Shown here one piece after another: positions 33,733-41,631 of a stretch of 54,722 nucleotides of DNA; the first letter of the stretch is position 1, and every line of letters begins with the position of its first letter. Source of the stretch: JAICUY01 sp038250515 (GTDB lineage Bacteria > Chloroflexota > Limnocylindria > QHBO01); NCBI GenBank assembly GCA_038250515.1, contig JBBSCG010000007.1, forward strand, positions 1 through 54,722, written 5' to 3'. The translations under genes and the position numbers were made by a program. The notes beneath the pieces were generated by a model. That model worked only from the letters and a program-made list of their open reading frames with translations. It was not told the origin of the DNA and did no database searches.

Positions 33733-34425
33733 CCCGTAAGCGGTCGGGGCAGCACCCAGGTTTGCACACGTGAAGTGTGAGTCGGGGCAGCGTGCCCGCG
33801 CCTCTGCGAGGTTCCGAGCAAGCCCTCCGCACCACCAGCCCGACTCGAGAGGGGTCCTCGAGTCATACACCGGGTGTCGACAAGCGACAGCGAACGGCTG
33901 CCTTGGTGGCAGAAGGCTCGATCCTTGCTCTGGACGATCGGGCGACCGTTGGCACCGCACAGAACCGCTTGACAGTCGCCCTCGGGGAGGACTAAGAACT
34001 GACTCCCAAAGCTGTGAGCCGGCCGGCACCGGCGGTGCCGTGGCCCAACCGAGCGTGACATACGCCGACTACTCCGTCCTCGCTTCTGCATGGGTGCGAC
34101 CGTGGAAAAGGCCGCTTTCGGTAGGAACTCGCTTCCTCTGGCTGCAGGTAGCCCCAAGTGCCAGGTGCACTCGCCTTCGGAGGTCCGACCGAAGGTCCGA
34201 TAGGGGACTACTCCAAAGGATCACACACAAGGATCTGTCGCCAAGCTAGCGTAGACATGCACCCTCAAGCAGCGCGGATCGCAAAGTTCCATGCCGCAAA
34301 TCCGACGGCCTCGCGGTCCGGCGTCCCTCTGCGTCTCCCGGTCGGACCGCACCCTGAGGAGGCGTTGAAGGCAACTCCGGTTAGGTCCGGCTAGACCCGG
34401 CCCGCGGAGAGCAGGAGGATCAGAG
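33733..34425. other. 693-bp intergenic region
   Basis: No convincing gene on either strand, although frames stay open by GC bias. It holds an 8-bp perfect stem GACTCGAG (33842-33849) / CTCGAGTC (33857-33864) and a 7-bp stem GGCACCG / CGGTGCC (34025-34039), neither with a T-tract. It separates the purine operon from the lower-GC insert. Confidence 0.6.
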
Positions 34426-34854
34426 ATGCAGGCCAATGTTCAGCGCACGTCCATCCATCAAGCAGCGCGGCTCCTCCTCGCCATGATGCTCGCGTTCACG
34501 GCGGTGTTTGCCGCAACCGAGGTCACCCATGCCGCCAGTCCTTGTGTCGCGCGAGCGTACTTGCCGACGACGGATGGGGTTTACGCCCGTGGACGATCAT
34601 CGATCGACTGTCCCGGGACAAATCCACTCTCGAACTCGATCCGCGGACAGCTGAATGAGAATTACGGACCCTTCGTCTATACGCGCGTCGACAGGACGGT
34701 CTATGCACGGATCTCCTACGAACTAAACGTGACCATGACTTACAACTGCGACGGGCACGGCACCGACGATTGGTATGACAGGGCCTACGGGACGGATTCG
34801 AATGGCGGCAATACCGGTTGGGTCAATAGTGGTCAGGTCTCGCTCTCGTGCTAA
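34426..34854 (+). CDS. Secreted four-cysteine protein, function unknown
   Basis: 142 residues. A signal peptide covers about 1-37 (AARLLLAMMLAFTAVFAA then THAA), leaving a mature chain of about 105 residues with four Cys (40, 62, 108, 142), enough for two disulfides. The C-terminal half is rich in Asp, Gly, Asn and Tyr and ends in SLSC. AGGAGG sits 7 nt before the ATG. It resembles small secreted proteins and lactococcin-972-like bacteriocins in general plan but I cannot match a family. It is followed by a lipoprotein and an ABC transporter. Base composition is visibly less GC-rich than the neighbouring housekeeping genes. Confidence 0.75.
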   Translation: MQANVQRTSIHQAARLLLAMMLAFTAVFAATEVTHAASPCVARAYLPTTDGVYARGRSSIDCPGTNPLSNSIRGQLNENYGPFVYTRVDRTVYARISYELNVTMTYNCDGHGTDDWYDRAYGTDSNGGNTGWVNSGQVSLSC

Positions 34855-35467
34855 CCGATACCCCCTGAGATACTCGGCCGGTCGCAGACCGCTTGCGGCA
34901 CTCCTTGGAGTGGCTGTCGTACTCTTGGCCTCATGTGGTGAGAGGGACCCAGTAACGAACGACCGCGCCCAGCGATTGGCGGAAGAGTGGCTCGTGTCAA
35001 CGACGGGGGCGCAGGCAAGACTGCTCAAAGATCACGTCGTTTCTGTGGATGAGTACCGCATGGCCCTCGAGGCCGTCCGGGAGTGCGTGGTTGATCACGG
35101 CATGCGGGCCACTCCGCTGCAGCCTAACCCTGATGGTATCCGTCTGGAGTTCGCACTGAGTAGCGACACGGCTAACGCTACCGAGATCGGAGCTGTCTGG
35201 GACGAATGCTGGCGCAGTAATGCTGAAGCCGTAGAGAGCGTCTTCCTCGCCCAACAGGCGCTTCCCGCGACGGAACGGGACGACTTGGACGACGATTTAG
35301 TCCAATGCCTTGACCGAGCGGGCGTGCCTGATGTGCCGACCGGTTTGAGCGATGCCGCCTTGTTCGATCGGCTCGTCGGAAGCAATGCGCCCAACACGGC
35401 ATGGACGTGTCGAGAGCGATATATGATCCTCTTAGGCAGAGTCGGGGCTACCCCTCCGACCCAGTAG
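34829..35467 (+). CDS. Lipoprotein, function unknown
   Basis: About 212 residues with a basic N-terminus, hydrophobic stretch LAALLGVAVVLL and lipobox LASC (Cys at about residue 36). The mature part is helical and acidic with repeated Cys (AVRECVVDHG, VWDECWRSN, VQCLDRAGV, TWTCRER pattern). The GTG at 34829 overlaps the end of the secreted-protein gene by 26 bp, indicating coupling; an ATG at 34775 is also in frame. Could be an immunity or substrate-binding partner for the transporter that follows. Confidence 0.6.
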   Translation: MVRSRSRANRYPLRYSAGRRPLAALLGVAVVLLASCGERDPVTNDRAQRLAEEWLVSTTGAQARLLKDHVVSVDEYRMALEAVRECVVDHGMRATPLQPNPDGIRLEFALSSDTANATEIGAVWDECWRSNAEAVESVFLAQQALPATERDDLDDDLVQCLDRAGVPDVPTGLSDAALFDRLVGSNAPNTAWTCRERYMILLGRVGATPPTQ

Positions 35468-35558
35468 CTTTGCCTAAACGTCTGCTTTGTGAGAGCGACT
35501 CGGGTCGAGTCACGACTTATTAGCAACACTGCACCGTGTTAATCGTAGATTGGAGGGG

Positions 35559-36422
35559 ATGCTGGCGGCGGCTCTTGAAACGCTAGGCCTCAGCAAGCGG
35601 TTCGGACGCGCTTGGGCGCTGCGTGACGTGGACCTAGGAATTCCAACTGGCGCGACGTGCATCCTCGTAGGGCCCAACGGGGCCGGGAAGTCCACGCTGA
35701 TTCGAACATGGCTAGGCTTCGAGCGCCCGACTGAAGGGCAGGTGCTTGTTGCCGGCCTTGATCCCAAACGCTCGCTGGCTGAGGTCCTTAGCCACTTGGG
35801 CTATGTTCCACAGCGACCGGGCTTGTATCCGGGTCTTTCTGTCAGCGATCACCTGTCTCTCGCAGAAAAACTACGACCTCTATTTGATCGCGACGCCGCG
35901 GCGGCACGGCTGTCCATGCTCGGAATCGCACCGATGGCGATGGCTACGGCGCTATCGGGCGGGCAGCAGGCCCAGGTACTGCTGTCGATCGCCCTGTCAT
36001 GTGGAGCCGACATACTCTTGCTGGACGAGCCGCTGGCGAGTCTGGATCCTCTCGCTCGCCGCGAATTCGTCGCTGCGCTTGAAAAACTCGTGCGCGATGC
36101 AGATGCAACGGCACTTGTTTCGTCTCATGCCGTACTCGAGCTTGAGGGCGTAGCGGATCACATTGTCGTGCTTGGACAAGGTTGCGTACTTCTAAGTGCT
36201 TCGGTCGGCGAAGCCCTTACGAATCATTTGGTAACGTCCTCGCCGGAAGTCGACAGCGCCATCGGGCGCTATCGGAATTCCGCTGGCGTCGACTTGGCAC
36301 TTGTGCACTCATCGGAGTCCCCCATCCGCGACGGAGAGCAGCGCGCATCCCTGGAGGACATCGTACTTGGCTATCTGTCCTCCGCGCAGGTCGGCAGGAT
36401 TCAGGGTTCGAGGGATCGGTAA
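35559..36422 (+). CDS. ABC-2 type transporter ATPase
   Basis: 287 residues. Walker A GPNGAGKST, Q-loop YVPQRPGLYP, signature LSGGQQAQ (unusually without the RV of most ABC proteins), Walker B ILLLDEPLASLD and H-loop SSHA. The C-terminal 70 residues are an extra domain typical of drug/peptide exporters. ATG 35559 follows GGAGGGG immediately, and TAGATT (35546-35551) lies 7 nt upstream, so either a short-spaced ribosome-binding site or a leaderless start is possible. A TTG at 35550 is an alternative. It overlaps the permease by 1 nt. Confidence 0.88.
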   Translation: MLAAALETLGLSKRFGRAWALRDVDLGIPTGATCILVGPNGAGKSTLIRTWLGFERPTEGQVLVAGLDPKRSLAEVLSHLGYVPQRPGLYPGLSVSDHLSLAEKLRPLFDRDAAAARLSMLGIAPMAMATALSGGQQAQVLLSIALSCGADILLLDEPLASLDPLARREFVAALEKLVRDADATALVSSHAVLELEGVADHIVVLGQGCVLLSASVGEALTNHLVTSSPEVDSAIGRYRNSAGVDLALVHSSESPIRDGEQRASLEDIVLGYLSSAQVGRIQGSRDR

Positions 36423-37324
36423 TGGGATGGGCCGCGTTAGCGTTCAAGCTCCAACGTTTCGAAACTGTCGCGCTCGCCCTCCTCACCGTGCTCTGGGTGG
36501 GGGCCGCCACGTTCGACGTATGGCAGATGAACAGTCTGCTGCAGGCGCATCCAGGCTGCTTTGGAAACAGTGCTGTCGGCGGCTCTGAATGTCCTACGGC
36601 ACTCGCAGCCCTCAATCCCTGGGATCAACTCGCCGAGAACCTTCTCTGGATCAACTTCGGCGCGCCCTTGGCTATTGCGGTGTTCCTGGGCGTTCCTATC
36701 GTTGCTCGGGAGATAGAGCTTGGTACCTCTCAGACAGTGTGGGCGCTCTCGCTCAATCGTATCCGGTGGTTCGCGAGCCGAACATTGCCGATTGCCTTAC
36801 TCATGCTCACGCTTCTGATCGTCTTGGCTGTGGGAGGAGAAGTCCTGACCCATGTGCGCGCCGCATGGGAGGATCCTGGGTTCCAACGGTATGAGCAGCG
36901 CGGCCCAATCCTGGTGTTGCGTGGAGTGTTTGTCCTTTCGGTCGCCGTGCTGATGAGTGCCTTGATCGGGCGTTCACTGCCAGCGTTGCTGTTGTCAGTT
37001 GTTGTCGCGGCCGCGGTCGTATTGATTCTCGTTACCGTGATCGATGCGTGGCGACTGACGGAGAGCGTTGTCGTACCCATAGGGCCCGGCACCGACACTT
37101 CCCGGGTAATCGGCGCCATGGTCCTCGATTACGTCCAGCTACTGCCCGACGGCTCGTTGAAGCCGGGAGGTGTTGTTACCGGGCCGTCGACCGATGCGAT
37201 GCGGATCCTGCCCCGGTCGACATATTGGCTGTGGATCGGTCGCGAATCGGCAGCACTGGCAGGCGCGAGCGTTCTGGGATTCGCTTTCGCAGGTTTCGTC
37301 GTCAAACGCCGTCGGCCAATTTGA
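36422..37324 (+). CDS. ABC-2 type transporter permease
   Basis: 300 residues with about six transmembrane segments: FETVALALLTVLWVGAATF, NFGAPLAIAVFLGVPIVA, TLPIALLMLTLLIVLAVGG, VLRGVFVLSVAVLMSALIG, ALLLSVVVAAAVVLILVTV and AALAGASVLGFAFAGFVV. REIELGTSQTVWALSLNRIRW is the ABC-2 cytoplasmic block that contacts the ATPase. Start ATG overlaps the ATPase stop (TAATG). A partner for export of the secreted protein or for self-protection is the likely role. Confidence 0.85.
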   Translation: MGWAALAFKLQRFETVALALLTVLWVGAATFDVWQMNSLLQAHPGCFGNSAVGGSECPTALAALNPWDQLAENLLWINFGAPLAIAVFLGVPIVAREIELGTSQTVWALSLNRIRWFASRTLPIALLMLTLLIVLAVGGEVLTHVRAAWEDPGFQRYEQRGPILVLRGVFVLSVAVLMSALIGRSLPALLLSVVVAAAVVLILVTVIDAWRLTESVVVPIGPGTDTSRVIGAMVLDYVQLLPDGSLKPGGVVTGPSTDAMRILPRSTYWLWIGRESAALAGASVLGFAFAGFVVKRRRPI

Positions 37325-37338
37325 TTTGGGTCGCGTCC

Positions 37339-37354
37339 GATTCCGCGGGGAATC
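37339..37354. repeat. GATTCC-GCGG-GGAATC hairpin after the ABC permease
   Basis: A 6-bp perfect stem with a 4-nt loop, 14 nt after the permease stop, between it and the convergent adenosine deaminase. No strong T-tract, so a terminator role is uncertain. Confidence 0.4.
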
Positions 37355-37457
37355 AAGGCAGGCGACCGCCGCCGTCGCGGTTGAAGTGCCATCGACGCAC
37401 ACGAAGCGACCAGGGTCGCTCACGCGGTGCGGGTTGAACGATCCGGTTCGGATGTTC

Positions 37458-38480
37458 TCATGCCGGCGGCGCGATCGCCGCGATCTCCGCCTGGAACGCG
37501 GTCCGCATCGCGCGCTTCTCGCCATCGTCGAGCCAGGACGCCTCGATGCCGTCGAGCGCGACCGCGCACATCTCCTCCCACGGCATCCCGAACGCCGCAG
37601 CCACCGACCGATACTCCTTGCCGAGGTCGAGATCGGTCAGGGCCGGGTCGTCCGTGTTCAGCGTCGCCAGCAGTCCGGCCTGGCGCATGCGTCGGAACGG
37701 GTGCTCGGAGAGCGACGCGTACTTGTTGGCGATCAGGATGTTCGAGTTCGGGCAGACGTCCAGTGGAATACGCGCCTCCGCCACCCGCGCCACCAGCGCC
37801 GGATCGTCCATGATCGCCAGCCCGTGGTCAATCCGCGAGATGCCGAGGCTGTCGAGCGCGACCGCGATGTTGTCTGCGCCGGTGTCCTCGCCGGCATGCG
37901 ACGTCAGATGCAGCCCCGCCCGCCCGGCCAGTGCAAAGGCCGGCGCGAAGTCACGCGGATCGACGCCCCGCTCGGTCGAATCCATGCCCAGCCCGATGAC
38001 CGCCTCCGCGTTCCCGCTGCGCCGCACCTCAACCAGCCGCTCAGCCAGGTCGAGCCCTGCCGACGGCCCGAACGCGCGGTCGATATCGCAGATCAGCCGG
38101 CAGCGGACGCCAGTTTCGCGCTCCGCCTGCTCAATGCCCTCGGTCAGGCCGCCCACGATGTCGGCAAGCGATTGCCCCTCCGCCAGGTGACGCGCCGGCG
38201 TGAAGAACATTTCGCGGTACTTGAGGCCGTGCGGCGCCGCATCCATCACGGACTCGTAGGCGACGCGCGCCCAGTCCTCGCGATCGGCGATGAGGGATTG
38301 GACCAGCCAGAAAATGTCGAGGAACGAGTTGAGCGAGTCGTATCGGTACAGCTCGGTCGGATCCTCCGTCGGGAGCCTGCGGCGGTTCTTGCGCGCGAGC
38401 TCAACCACCGTCGACGGACGAACTGTCCCCTCGACGTGGCAGTGCAGCTCGACCTTCGGAAGCCTGTCGTACGCGTCCAT
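37458..38480 (-). CDS. add: Adenosine deaminase
   Basis: 340 residues. LPKVELHCHVEGTVRP holds the zinc-binding HxH, then LTSHAGEDTG supplies the His/Glu pair of the catalytic site, RIDHGLAI the catalytic His region, and NTDDPALTD the last Asp ligands. Deaminates adenosine to inosine. ATG 38480 is chosen because TATGAT (38496-38491) lies 10 nt upstream; the ATGs at 38495 and 38492 fall inside that hexamer. The -10 overlaps the stop of xdhC, so it can be transcribed separately. Confidence 0.94.
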   Translation of the reverse strand: MDAYDRLPKVELHCHVEGTVRPSTVVELARKNRRRLPTEDPTELYRYDSLNSFLDIFWLVQSLIADREDWARVAYESVMDAAPHGLKYREMFFTPARHLAEGQSLADIVGGLTEGIEQAERETGVRCRLICDIDRAFGPSAGLDLAERLVEVRRSGNAEAVIGLGMDSTERGVDPRDFAPAFALAGRAGLHLTSHAGEDTGADNIAVALDSLGISRIDHGLAIMDDPALVARVAEARIPLDVCPNSNILIANKYASLSEHPFRRMRQAGLLATLNTDDPALTDLDLGKEYRSVAAAFGMPWEEMCAVALDGIEASWLDDGEKRAMRTAFQAEIAAIAPPA

Positions 38481-38490
38481 AGTGGCGCGC

Positions 38491-38496
38491 ATCATA
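38491..38496 (-). promoter_or_regulatory. -10 element TATGAT of adenosine deaminase
   Basis: TATGAT on the minus strand, 10 nt before the ATG at 38480, overlapping the xdhC stop codon. A near-consensus -10. Confidence 0.5.
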
Positions 38497-39361
38497 GGCG
38501 GGCTTGATGTCTGACCGATACGAGCTCCGCCACGATGGCCACCGCGATCTCGCCCGGCTCGCGGCCTCCCAAGTTCAGACCGATGGGGGCATGCAGCCGC
38601 GCCAGCTGCTCCTCGCTCAGTCCAGCGGCCAGCAGTCGTTCACGACGATCCGCCTGCGCCTTCTTCGAGCCAATCGCGCCGACGTAAGCCGGTGCGCCGC
38701 CCAGGGCCGCCAGCAGTGCCGGCTGGTCGATTTTGGGGTCGTGCGACAGCACGACGACGTAATCCAATGCACCGAGCTGCACCTCGGCGAAGGCGACGTC
38801 GGGCCACACGACGCGCACGTCCGCCTCCGCGAATCGGTCCTGCAGCGCGAAAAGCCGGCGCGGGTCGATGACCAGTGGCGCAAAACCGGCCCGGGCGGCG
38901 ATCGCCACCAGGTGCTCGGCGACGTGCCCGGCGCCCACCACCCACAGCCGAGGTGGGCGAGCGACCCGATCGATGAAGTCGGTCAGCGGCAATGCACGCT
39001 CGAGTGCCTCGCCGCGCTCGGCGGCCGTCGCGAATTCGACCAGCGCGTCATCGGCCGGCTCGATGACGACGTCAATCTCGCCACCGCACATCAGGCCCAC
39101 GTTCATGGCCATCTCATCGGTGATGCCGTAGTGGACCAAGCGCGGCTCTCCGTCGCGCAGCACGTGGAGCGCCTGCTCGATGACATCGCCCTCGACGCAT
39201 CCGCCGCTCACCGACCCGGCGACCTCTCCTCCCGCGTTGATCGCCAGCTTCGAGCCAGGCTGGCGTGGCGCAGAACCGGTCACGCGGGTCACCGTGGCGA
39301 GCGCGGCCGGCGTCTCAGCGGCGTGCCAGTTGCGAAGGGCGGCAAGCGCCTCGTCGATCAT
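38492..39361 (-). CDS. xdhC: XdhC/CoxI family molybdoenzyme maturation factor
   Basis: 289 residues. The N-terminal XdhC domain has the RVTGSAPRQPGSKLAI block and VSGGCVEGDV; the C-terminal Rossmann domain has LWVVGAGHVAEHL and YVGAIGSKK. It inserts or sulfurates the molybdenum cofactor of xanthine dehydrogenase-type enzymes. ATG 39361 is 6 nt after a TATACT hexamer. It is divergent from mocA with only 19 bp between the start codons, and followed by adenosine deaminase. Confidence 0.92.
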   Translation of the reverse strand: MIDEALAALRNWHAAETPAALATVTRVTGSAPRQPGSKLAINAGGEVAGSVSGGCVEGDVIEQALHVLRDGEPRLVHYGITDEMAMNVGLMCGGEIDVVIEPADDALVEFATAAERGEALERALPLTDFIDRVARPPRLWVVGAGHVAEHLVAIAARAGFAPLVIDPRRLFALQDRFAEADVRVVWPDVAFAEVQLGALDYVVVLSHDPKIDQPALLAALGGAPAYVGAIGSKKAQADRRERLLAAGLSEEQLARLHAPIGLNLGGREPGEIAVAIVAELVSVRHQARL

Positions 39362-39367
39362 CGGGCC

Positions 39368-39373
39368 AGTATA
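39368..39373 (-). promoter_or_regulatory. -10 element TATACT of xdhC
   Basis: TATACT on the minus strand, 6 nt before the xdhC ATG. The same bases on the other strand overlap a TATATG ahead of mocA, giving two back-to-back -10 elements in 19 bp. Confidence 0.55.
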
Positions 39374-39380
39374 TGAAGTC

Positions 39381-39980
39381 ATGGCTGAGACCGATGTCGG
39401 GGCCGTCGTGCTGGCGGCAGGCGAGTCGCGACGCTTCGGTGGCCGCAAGCAGCTGGCTCAGCTCGACGGCCGGACGCTGCTCGAGCACGTCCTGACTGCC
39501 GCCCACCAGGCCCACCTCTCACCGATCGTCGCGGTCGTGCCGGTGTGGCTGAGCCGCCCGGCAGATTGGAATGCCACCGACCTGCTCTGGATCCGCAACC
39601 CCTTTCCAGAGCGTGGCATGAGCCACTCGCTGCAGCTCGGCCTCGCCGCGATGCCGCTCAACGTCGGCGCCGCTGTGATCCTGCTCGGCGATCAGCCGAC
39701 CGTCACACCAGAGAGCATCGGGGCTCTGCTCGCCGCACGCGGCGACCGCCCGATCGTGGCCAGCGAGTCGGACGGGATCCTGGCACCGCCGCTCCTCATC
39801 GATCGCAGTCATTTCGACGCAGTGCAGGCGCTCAGCGGAGACATCGGTCTGCGAGAAGTGCTGACCGCACATCCCGATTGGGTGGCGAGAGTGAAAGTCT
39901 CGAGCCATGTGCCCGATATCGACACGCCCGCAGACCTGGCGCACCTGGGGCCGGCGCGAGTCGAGCGGCGGGACGGGTAG
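39381..39980 (+). CDS. mocA: Molybdenum cofactor cytidylyltransferase-type nucleotidyltransferase
   Basis: 199 residues. VVLAAGESRRFGGRKQLAQLDG is the MobA/MocA nucleotide-binding start, ILLGDQPTVTP is the metal-binding block, and DIDTPADLAHL the C-terminal end. MocA attaches CMP to molybdopterin for xanthine dehydrogenase-type enzymes, consistent with the divergent xdhC and the xanthine dehydrogenase operon about 9 kb away. Start ATG 39381 has no ribosome-binding site. The ruvB promoter TAGAAT overlaps its stop codon. Confidence 0.9.
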   Translation: MAETDVGAVVLAAGESRRFGGRKQLAQLDGRTLLEHVLTAAHQAHLSPIVAVVPVWLSRPADWNATDLLWIRNPFPERGMSHSLQLGLAAMPLNVGAAVILLGDQPTVTPESIGALLAARGDRPIVASESDGILAPPLLIDRSHFDAVQALSGDIGLREVLTAHPDWVARVKVSSHVPDIDTPADLAHLGPARVERRDG

Positions 39981-39983
39981 AAT
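39978..39983 (+). promoter_or_regulatory. -10 element TAGAAT upstream of ruvB
   Basis: TAGAAT overlapping the mocA stop (TAG 39978-39980). It lies 7 nt before an ATG that opens a 12-codon frame running into ruvB. Confidence 0.55.
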
Positions 39984-39990
39984 CGGTCAC

Positions 39991-40029
39991 ATGTTCGATT
40001 TGGCGGCGCACGGAAGCACCAGCGGATGA
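39991..40029 (+). CDS. 12-codon leader ORF coupled to ruvB
   Basis: ATG at 39991 encodes MFDLAAHGSTSG and stops at TGA 40027-40029, overlapping the ruvB ATG in ATGA. The ATG is 7 nt from a TAGAAT -10, so the transcript would begin at or beside this codon; ruvB itself has no ribosome-binding site. Termination-reinitiation is therefore a plausible way to translate ruvB. Whether the peptide matters is unknown. Confidence 0.5.
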   Translation: MFDLAAHGSTSG

Positions 40030-41060
40030 CGATCGAGCGGATCACCAGCGCCGCGGTCGACGAGGAGGAGCGCACCCTCGAGTCCACGGTGCGGCCGCGA
40101 CGGCTCGACGAGTTCGCCGGGCAGGAGCGCGTCAAGGAGAACCTCGCGATCCTGATCGACGCGGCCCGCGCCCGGGACGAGCCGGTCGACCACATCCTGC
40201 TCTACGGGCCGCCGGGACTGGGCAAGACGACGCTGGCCAATATCGTGGCAGCCGAGATGGGCGCGCAGATCCGCACGACGTCGGGCCCGGCCATCGAGCG
40301 GGCCGGCGACCTTGCCGCGGTGCTGACCAGCCTGAGCAAGGGCGACGTGCTGTTCATCGACGAAGTGCATCGGCTCAGCCATGCCGTCGAAGAGATCCTA
40401 TACCCGGCCATGGAGGACTTCGCGCTCGACGTGGTGCTGGGCAAGGGCCCCGGCGCGCGCAGCGTGCGACTGCAGATCGAGCATCTGACCGTGATCGGCG
40501 CCACCACGCGGGTCGGGAGCATCACCGGGCCGCTGCGCGATCGCTTCGGGGTGACCTACCGGCTGGACTACTACGCGCAGGCCGAGCTCGAGCACATTGT
40601 CCGCCGCAGCGCCGAAATCCTTGGGGTCGAGATCGAGCCTGAGGCGGCAACGATCGTCGCGCGACGGAGCCGCGGCACGCCGCGCATCGCCAACCGGCTG
40701 CTGAAGCGCGTGCGCGACTTCGCCCAGGTGCGCGGCGACGGCCGCGGAACGGCCAAGCTCGCCAACGGTGCCCTGGAGCTGCTCGAGATCGACGCGCTTG
40801 GGCTCGACGCCCTCGACCGCCAGCTGATGCGCGCGATGGCGCAACACCATGCCGGTGGGCCCGTCGGCCTGCAGACCATGGCGGCCACCATCTCTGAGCC
40901 GGTCGAGACGCTCGAGGACGTCATCGAGCCGTACCTCATGCAGATCGGCCTGCTGTCCCGCACCGCGCGCGGTCGGCAGCTGACCCCCGGTGCCTGGGCA
41001 CACCTGGGCCTGACGCCGCCGGCGAGCGCATCGGTCCAGCCGGGCCTGTTCGACGCGTGA
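40026..41060 (+). CDS. ruvB: Holliday junction DNA helicase motor RuvB
   Basis: 344 residues. AAA+ motifs: Walker A YGPPGLGKTTLA, Walker B LFIDEVHRL, sensor 1 GATTRVGSI, sensor 2 RGTPRIANRLLKRVRDFA; a winged-helix C-terminus ends in LTPGAWAHLGL. Drives branch migration with RuvA. Separated by 31 kb from ruvCA, its start overlaps a 12-codon upstream ORF. The DUF2905 gene follows after 4 nt. Confidence 0.97.
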   Translation: MTIERITSAAVDEEERTLESTVRPRRLDEFAGQERVKENLAILIDAARARDEPVDHILLYGPPGLGKTTLANIVAAEMGAQIRTTSGPAIERAGDLAAVLTSLSKGDVLFIDEVHRLSHAVEEILYPAMEDFALDVVLGKGPGARSVRLQIEHLTVIGATTRVGSITGPLRDRFGVTYRLDYYAQAELEHIVRRSAEILGVEIEPEAATIVARRSRGTPRIANRLLKRVRDFAQVRGDGRGTAKLANGALELLEIDALGLDALDRQLMRAMAQHHAGGPVGLQTMAATISEPVETLEDVIEPYLMQIGLLSRTARGRQLTPGAWAHLGLTPPASASVQPGLFDA

Positions 41061-41064
41061 GCCT

Positions 41065-41280
41065 ATGCCTCCCGAGATCGGGCGCATCATCCTGGTGGTC
41101 GGGGTCGTCCTGGTCATCGTCGGCGGCTTGTCGATGCTCGGCGTGCGGTTGCCATTTGGGCGGCTGCCGGGCGACATCGTCATCGAGGGCGAGCGAGGTG
41201 GGATCTACATCCCGATTGCCACGATGCTCATCCTGAGCGTGGTCCTCACCGTCTTCGCCAACCTGCTCCTGCGCCGCTGA
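41065..41280 (+). CDS. DUF2905 small membrane protein
   Basis: 71 residues with two transmembrane helices (IILVVGVVLVIVGGLSML and IPIATMLILSVVLTVFANLLL) and the conserved FGRLPGDIVIEGE between. That loop is the DUF2905 signature. Commonly found after ruvB in bacteria. Function is unknown. Confidence 0.9.
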   Translation: MPPEIGRIILVVGVVLVIVGGLSMLGVRLPFGRLPGDIVIEGERGGIYIPIATMLILSVVLTVFANLLLRR

Positions 41281-41586
41281 ACGCCTCGTGCATAGCGTCA
41301 TCCGCAGCGTGCATTCGATCAAATGCTGGGCCTGTGATCGGTTAGACGAGGGCCGCGCTCGGCTGGGGCCGTACTGCCAGCGTCGAGCGGGATGGCTGAG
41401 CGTGCTCGACCGTGACGAGGGATAGCTCAGCGTCGAGCGAGCCAGCCAGCGGGGCACGCCAGGTGTCTAATCGCGCACCAGCCGACGATTTGATCAGGAA
41501 GCACGCTGCCCACATCCGAGCCATGCACCAAACCGACACGCAGCGCATCGGACCGGAGTAGGCTGCCTGCGGCGCCGTCCGCACCG
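41281..41586. other. 306-bp intergenic region with short repeats
   Basis: No convincing gene. It holds CAGCGTCGAGCG twice (41378-41389, 41428-41439), a near-repeat GGGATRGCTSAGCGT twice (41389-41403, 41419-41433), a near-palindrome GCATTCGATCAAATGC (41311-41326), and TTTGATCA near 41489. A TAGGCT (41559-41564) may be the promoter of the purine permease. Confidence 0.6.
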
Positions 41587-41631
41587 GTGTCGGACGGGCC
41601 TGCATTGGGGGGTCACGGAGGGCACCGACCA

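Noticed and set aside
33770..34249. Open frames on both strands in the gap before the low-GC insert
   Set aside because: Composition without motifs, no start signals, and Arg/Ser/Gly bias typical of non-coding GC-rich DNA.
41415..41480. tRNA-like stretch with TAGCTCAG and a GCTC/GAGC D-arm
   Set aside because: No T-arm sequence resembling GGTTCGAATCC and no pairable acceptor stem; it is part of a local repeat.
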